64,000 nt of DNA from the NCBI RefSeq assembly GCF_030915525.1, contig NZ_CP133269.1:3507001-3571000 (forward strand), in the 5' to 3' direction. Below the pieces are notes generated by a model that did no database searches, was not told the DNA's origin, and worked only from the letters and a program-made list of their open reading frames with translations. Source of the DNA: Neobacillus sp. PS2-9 (GTDB taxonomy: Bacteria; Bacillota; Bacilli; Bacillales; Cytobacillaceae). A program made the position numbers and the translations under genes. Shown here one piece after another: positions 60,351 through 64,000 of the stretch. Each line of letters opens with the position of its first letter. The stretch's first letter is position 1.

Positions 60351-60531
60351 GCTCATTAAACTTGTCTGTTGATTTCCGCTCCAGGCACAAGCGGTTCGTG
60401 GGCGTTTCGGCGAGCCTCCTCGGCGCTTGCGCCTGCGGGGTCTCTCCTGAACCGTACTCCCACAGGAGTCTTCGTGCCTTCCGCTCCAATCAACAGAGTG
60501 TAAAAAATCAACAATGTTCTTTAACACAGCC
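60351..60531 (-). repeat. Dispersed structured repeat, family A, copy 4
   Basis: Core 60366-60496 with inner terminal stem GGCAC / GTGCC. Outer inverted repeats GCTCATTAAACTTGT at the left and TGTTCTTTAACACAGCC at the right. It ends 1 nt before the A run of the codY terminator and starts upstream of the rpsB promoter. ORFs crossing it are artefacts of its GC-rich sequence. Confidence 0.85.
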
Positions 60532-60532
60532 T

Positions 60533-60566
60533 AAAAAAAGAATCTCCAGGCTCACACCTGGAGATT
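60533..60566 (-). terminator. Intrinsic terminator of codY
   Basis: AATCTCCAGG and CCTGGAGATT form a perfect 10-bp stem around a 6-nt loop, followed by CTTTTTTT; 4 nt after the codY stop. Confidence 0.9.
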
Positions 60567-60570
60567 TTTT

Positions 60571-61350
60571 TTAGTTAGATCTTAATTTATCAAGTTCTAC
60601 AAGGAACTTATCATTTAATACTTTGATATACGTACCTTTCATACCAAGGGAACGAGATTCAATTACCCCTGCACTTTCAAGCTTTCTTAGAGCGTTTACG
60701 ATAACAGAACGAGTAATACCAACACGGTCAGCAATTTTTGATGCAACCAGCAAGCCTTCAGAACCATTAAGTTCTTCAAAAATATGTTCAATTGCTTCAA
60801 GCTCACTATATGATAAAGAACTAATAGCCATTTGAACGACAGCTTTGCTTCTAGCCTCTTCTTCAATCTCTTCTGATTTTTCACGTAAAATCTCCATACC
60901 TACTACAGTCGCACCATATTCACCGAGGATTAGGTCATCATCATGGAACTTCTCTTGCAATCTTGCAAGGATTAATGTACCAAGACGTTCTCCTCCACCG
61001 ATAATTGGAACGATTGTTGTTAAACCTTCACGGAATAAATCTCTATTTTCTACAGGGAAAGCTGTATATTGACTTTCAATATCCAAGTTTGAAGAAGTTT
61101 CTTGAATATTGAATAAGCCTTTTGTATACTCCTCAGGAAATTGACGATCTTCGAACATTTTCTTCATTCTCTCGTTTTCAATTTGTTGATAAATTGAAAA
61201 TCCAAGAAGTTTTCCACGACGGCTTACAATGTAAACATTCGCTTCAATCGTTTCACTTAATGTTTCAGACATTTCCTTAAAGTTTACCGGCTTTCCTGCT
61301 GCTTTTTGTAATAATACGTTAATCCGTCTAGTTTTTGTAAGTAAATCCAT
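60571..61350 (-). CDS. codY: Global regulator CodY
   Basis: 259-residue GTP- and branched-chain-amino-acid-sensing repressor. GAF domain about 1-155, winged helix-turn-helix near 200-235 ([26 protein letters not shown]). End of the xerC-hslV-hslU-codY cluster as in B. subtilis. A CodY-like box precedes the BMP gene in this window. Confidence 0.97.
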   Translation of the reverse strand: MDLLTKTRRINVLLQKAAGKPVNFKEMSETLSETIEANVYIVSRRGKLLGFSIYQQIENERMKKMFEDRQFPEEYTKGLFNIQETSSNLDIESQYTAFPVENRDLFREGLTTIVPIIGGGERLGTLILARLQEKFHDDDLILGEYGATVVGMEILREKSEEIEEEARSKAVVQMAISSLSYSELEAIEHIFEELNGSEGLLVASKIADRVGITRSVIVNALRKLESAGVIESRSLGMKGTYIKVLNDKFLVELDKLRSN

Positions 61351-61463
61351 CTGTTTCTTCCTCCTAATTGACTACAACCATTATAAAATTTTTAAATGTA
61401 ACTATTTTGACGTAATAGGTATATAAAGAATGAGAATTTTGCCAATCGACAAACTAGACATTC

Positions 61464-62873
61464 CTATAGGATAAATTGACTTAAGTCTTTGTTTTTGGAG
61501 ATTGCTCCAAGTTTTTCGTCCACATATTGTGGTGTGATGGTGATTTTGTCCATCGTGATATCTGGCGCTTCAAAAGATAAATCTTCTAAAAGCTTTTCTA
61601 AGATTGTATGAAGTCGTCTCGCACCAATATTGTCGGTATTTTGATTCACATCAAAGGCTACTTCTGCAATTCTACGAATAGCATCGTCAGAAAATTCAAT
61701 TTGTATACCTTCTGTTTCCAATAAAGCTTGATATTGCTTAATTAAAGCATTATCAGGTTCGATTAAAATCCTAAAGAAGTCATCTACAGTAAGCTTTGTG
61801 AGTTCCACACGAATTGGAAAACGTCCTTGAAGTTCAGGAATTAAATCGGACGGCTTAGCCATGTGAAATGCCCCTGCAGCAATGAATAACACATGGTCGG
61901 TTTTAATGGAACCATATTTGGTTACAACTGTTGAACCTTCAACTACTGGCAGAATATCTCGTTGAACCCCTTCTCTTGATACATCTGCTGAAGAACCACC
62001 TGAGTTCTTGCTGGCAATTTTATCAATTTCATCAATGAAAATAATACCAGTCTGTTCAGCACGATAAATAGCTTCAGATGTTACTTCATCCATATCTATT
62101 AGCTTGGCGGCTTCTTCATTGGTTAAAACCTTCCTGGCTTCCCGAACAGTTAGTTTCCTTTTCTTGCGTTTTTTAGGCATAAAGCTGCTAAGTGCATCTT
62201 GCATATTCATACCCATTTGTTCAATGCCTGAACCTTGAAGCATATCAAACATTGACGGCGCTTGTTCCTCAACTTCTACCGTAACCATTTCATCCTCTAA
62301 TTGACCTAAAGCCAATTTCTCTTTGACGATTTTCCGTTTTTCTTGAACGGAATAATCTTCTTGAGGTGCCTCCTGTTCAGAAGAGGAGTTTCCTCCACCA
62401 AATAACATTTCGAGCGGATTTTTATAGTTGGTTGATTTTTTTGCTGAAGGAACGAGTAAATCAACCAGCCTGCTGTTAGCATTTTCCTCGGCACGCTCTT
62501 TCACACTTTGCATTCGATCTTCTTTAACTAAACGAACAGACGTTTCAGCCAAATCTCTTACCATTGATTCAACGTCACGGCCAACATAACCAACTTCAGT
62601 GAATTTAGTCGCTTCAACCTTAATAAACGGTGCACCAACAAGCTTTGCAATTCTCCGGGCAATCTCTGTTTTCCCAACACCCGTAGGTCCGATCATTAAA
62701 ATATTTTTAGGAATGACCTCATCCCGAATCTTGTCATTCAATAAACCTCTTCTATAGCGGTTTCTTAGGGCGACAGCAACTGCTTTCTTAGCATCTTTCT
62801 GTCCAATAATATATTGATCAAGTCTTTCAACGATTTGGCGGGGGGTTAAATTATTGGTATTAGTTTTTCCCAT
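61464..62873 (-). CDS. hslU: HslU/ClpY ATPase of the HslUV protease
   Basis: 469-residue AAA+ unfoldase. Walker A GPTGVGKT is at 62-69, GYVGRD the pore motif near 93, intermediate domain about 110-240, Walker B IIFIDEID near 275, and the C-terminal end QFIL that docks into HslV. Eighteen bp after hslV. Confidence 0.96.
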   Translation of the reverse strand: MGKTNTNNLTPRQIVERLDQYIIGQKDAKKAVAVALRNRYRRGLLNDKIRDEVIPKNILMIGPTGVGKTEIARRIAKLVGAPFIKVEATKFTEVGYVGRDVESMVRDLAETSVRLVKEDRMQSVKERAEENANSRLVDLLVPSAKKSTNYKNPLEMLFGGGNSSSEQEAPQEDYSVQEKRKIVKEKLALGQLEDEMVTVEVEEQAPSMFDMLQGSGIEQMGMNMQDALSSFMPKKRKKRKLTVREARKVLTNEEAAKLIDMDEVTSEAIYRAEQTGIIFIDEIDKIASKNSGGSSADVSREGVQRDILPVVEGSTVVTKYGSIKTDHVLFIAAGAFHMAKPSDLIPELQGRFPIRVELTKLTVDDFFRILIEPDNALIKQYQALLETEGIQIEFSDDAIRRIAEVAFDVNQNTDNIGARRLHTILEKLLEDLSFEAPDITMDKITITPQYVDEKLGAISKNKDLSQFIL

Positions 62874-62891
62874 TCTTCAGTCTCCTTCCCG

Positions 62892-63434
62892 TTATAGCTC
62901 TTCAACAATAATATTGTGGTTCGTATACACACATATTTCCGCAGCTATTTCTAAAGAAGCTTTTGCTATTTCTTTCGCCGTCAAATGATCACCCGCATAT
63001 TTTTTGAGGGAACGACCTGCCGCAAGTGCATAATTCCCACCTGAACCAATCGCAAGTATGCCATCGTCTGGTTCGATGACTTCACCGGTACCGGATACTA
63101 ATAATAAATTTTCCCGGTCCATAACAATCAGCATGGCTTCAAGTTTTCTAAGAATTTTGTCACTTCTCCACTCTTTAGCCAGTTCAACTGACGCTCTTTG
63201 TAGGTTGCCGTTATATTCCTCTAATTTGCCTTCAAATAACTCAAACAAGGTGAAAGCATCAGCAACAGACCCAGCAAAACCGGCTAACACTCTACCATTA
63301 AATATCTTTCTAACTTTTTTTGCTGTGTGCTTCATCACTACTGCATTACCAAACGTAACTTGACCATCACCTGACATAGAGCACTGACCATTATGGTGAA
63401 CAGCAAAAATCGTTGTTGCATGAAATTGGTTCAT
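62892..63434 (-). CDS. hslV: HslV/ClpQ protease subunit
   Basis: 180-residue N-terminal-nucleophile protease of HslUV. Starts [16 protein letters not shown]: Thr7 and Thr8 are present, but the position occupied by the serine nucleophile of B. subtilis ClpQ (residue 2) is Asn. AGGAGGTCAATTAA makes the ATG certain. So this enzyme probably uses the threonine form after processing of the first residues. Confidence 0.94.
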   Translation of the reverse strand: MNQFHATTIFAVHHNGQCSMSGDGQVTFGNAVVMKHTAKKVRKIFNGRVLAGFAGSVADAFTLFELFEGKLEEYNGNLQRASVELAKEWRSDKILRKLEAMLIVMDRENLLLVSGTGEVIEPDDGILAIGSGGNYALAAGRSLKKYAGDHLTAKEIAKASLEIAAEICVYTNHNIIVEEL

Positions 63435-63526
63435 TTAATTGACCTCCTATAGGAGTATTTTCCGTTTACAGACAAAGAGTAAATTGTATGTAACCATTAA
63501 AAATCCATATGAAAAATATTATACAT

Positions 63527-64000
63527 TTATGCCCTTGGATGATGGGCCATATACGTTTTCCTTAAGTGATCATTGGTTACATGTGTATACACCTGGGTGG
63601 AAGATAAATAAGCATGCCCTAACAATTCTTGGACTGAACGTAGATCTGCACCATTATTGAGTAAGTGGGTGGCAAAGGAATGCCGCAGCTTATGTGGATG
63701 AATACTTGAATCCAAAGCAGATTTTTCAATCATTCGATTCAATATTTTTCTCGTACCCCTAGTTGTTAATGGTCCGCCACGGTTATTAACAAATAATGTC
63801 TCAATGGATTGCTTATCGGCTATTAGCTTTTTCCTGCCATCGTTTATGTATAAATCTAATGCAGCTTTTGCTTTGCTTCCGAAAGGTACATAACGTTCCT
63901 TGTTCCCTTTTCCATGAATTAATATTGTTGATAGGTAAAAATCAAGATCTTTTAAGCTGATTTGACAGCACTCACTTACTCGTATCCCTGTCCCATATAA
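63527..64000 (-). CDS. xerC: Tyrosine recombinase XerC (CodV; 5' end beyond window)
   Basis: C-terminal 157 residues of the chromosome-dimer resolvase. Catalytic residues visible: Arg in YGTGIRVSE, His-x-x-Arg in [10 protein letters not shown], His in LLGHAYL and Tyr in TQVYTHV. Position before hslV-hslU-codY identifies it as XerC/CodV rather than XerD. The N-terminal SAM-like domain is off the right edge. Confidence 0.94.
   Translation of the reverse strand, partial: LYGTGIRVSECCQISLKDLDFYLSTILIHGKGNKERYVPFGSKAKAALDLYINDGRKKLIADKQSIETLFVNNRGGPLTTRGTRKILNRMIEKSALDSSIHPHKLRHSFATHLLNNGADLRSVQELLGHAYLSSTQVYTHVTNDHLRKTYMAHHPRA

Noticed and set aside
60273..60527. 84-codon ORF over family A copy 4
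   Set aside because: Same repeat artefact, overlapping the rpsB promoter and leader.

Overview
The window comes from the chromosome of a low-GC, endospore-forming Bacillaceae bacterium (Bacillus sensu lato, perhaps Neobacillus or Mesobacillus-like; the genus is inferred from gene order and protein similarity, not proven). All 56 recognised genes lie on the minus strand, so the sequence is the complement of the conserved xerC-to-miaB stretch of Bacillus. Sporulation genes (spoVS, spoIIIE, tepA, ylzJ, spoVFAB, ymxH, ylxY) rule out a non-spore-forming relative.

In transcription order (right to left): xerC (5' end outside the window), hslV, hslU and codY; rpsB, tsf, pyrH and frr; uppS, cdsA, dxr and rasP (isoprenoid, phospholipid, membrane proteolysis); polC; the rimP-nusA-ylxR-ylxQ-infB-ylxP-rbfA translation cluster, closed by an intrinsic terminator; truB-ribF, rpsO and pnp; ylxY, mlpA, ymxH; spoVFA-spoVFB, asd, dapG, dapA (the aspartate branch to diaminopimelate and spore dipicolinate); rnjB, tepA-ylzJ, spoIIIE; a GntR regulator with a BMP-type nucleoside ABC transporter; ymfF-ymfH (M16 pair), ymfI, ymfJ, ymfK, rodZ-like ymfM, pgsA, cinA, recA; rny, ymdB, spoVS; korAB (2-oxoacid:ferredoxin oxidoreductase) and miaB (3' end outside the window).

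Compared with B. subtilis 168, the flagellar/chemotaxis operon between codY and rpsB, proS between rasP and polC, pbpX between recA and rny, and tdh-kbl beside miaB are all absent at this locus, while korAB is present.

The most unusual DNA is non-coding. Between the cinA terminator and the recA promoter lies an array of 17 clear plus 2 decayed tandem units of 49-53 bp, each carrying a CGTAG/CTACG dyad and a pyrimidine tract. Two families of dispersed structured repeats also occur. Family A has four copies of about 180 bp, each 4-6 bp beyond an intrinsic hairpin/terminator. Family B has two copies of about 120 bp with a long stem. In both families paired bases differ between copies in a compensating way, which argues for selection on, or spread as, a folded form. 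Recognisable regulatory sites include a sigma-H promoter for spoVS, a possible sigma-K promoter for spoVFA, a LexA-like box at recA, a cre-like site at korA, a perfect palindrome at the GntR gene, and leader hairpins at rpsB, tsf, pnp and rpsO. No tRNA, rRNA, CRISPR array, prophage or insertion sequence was seen.
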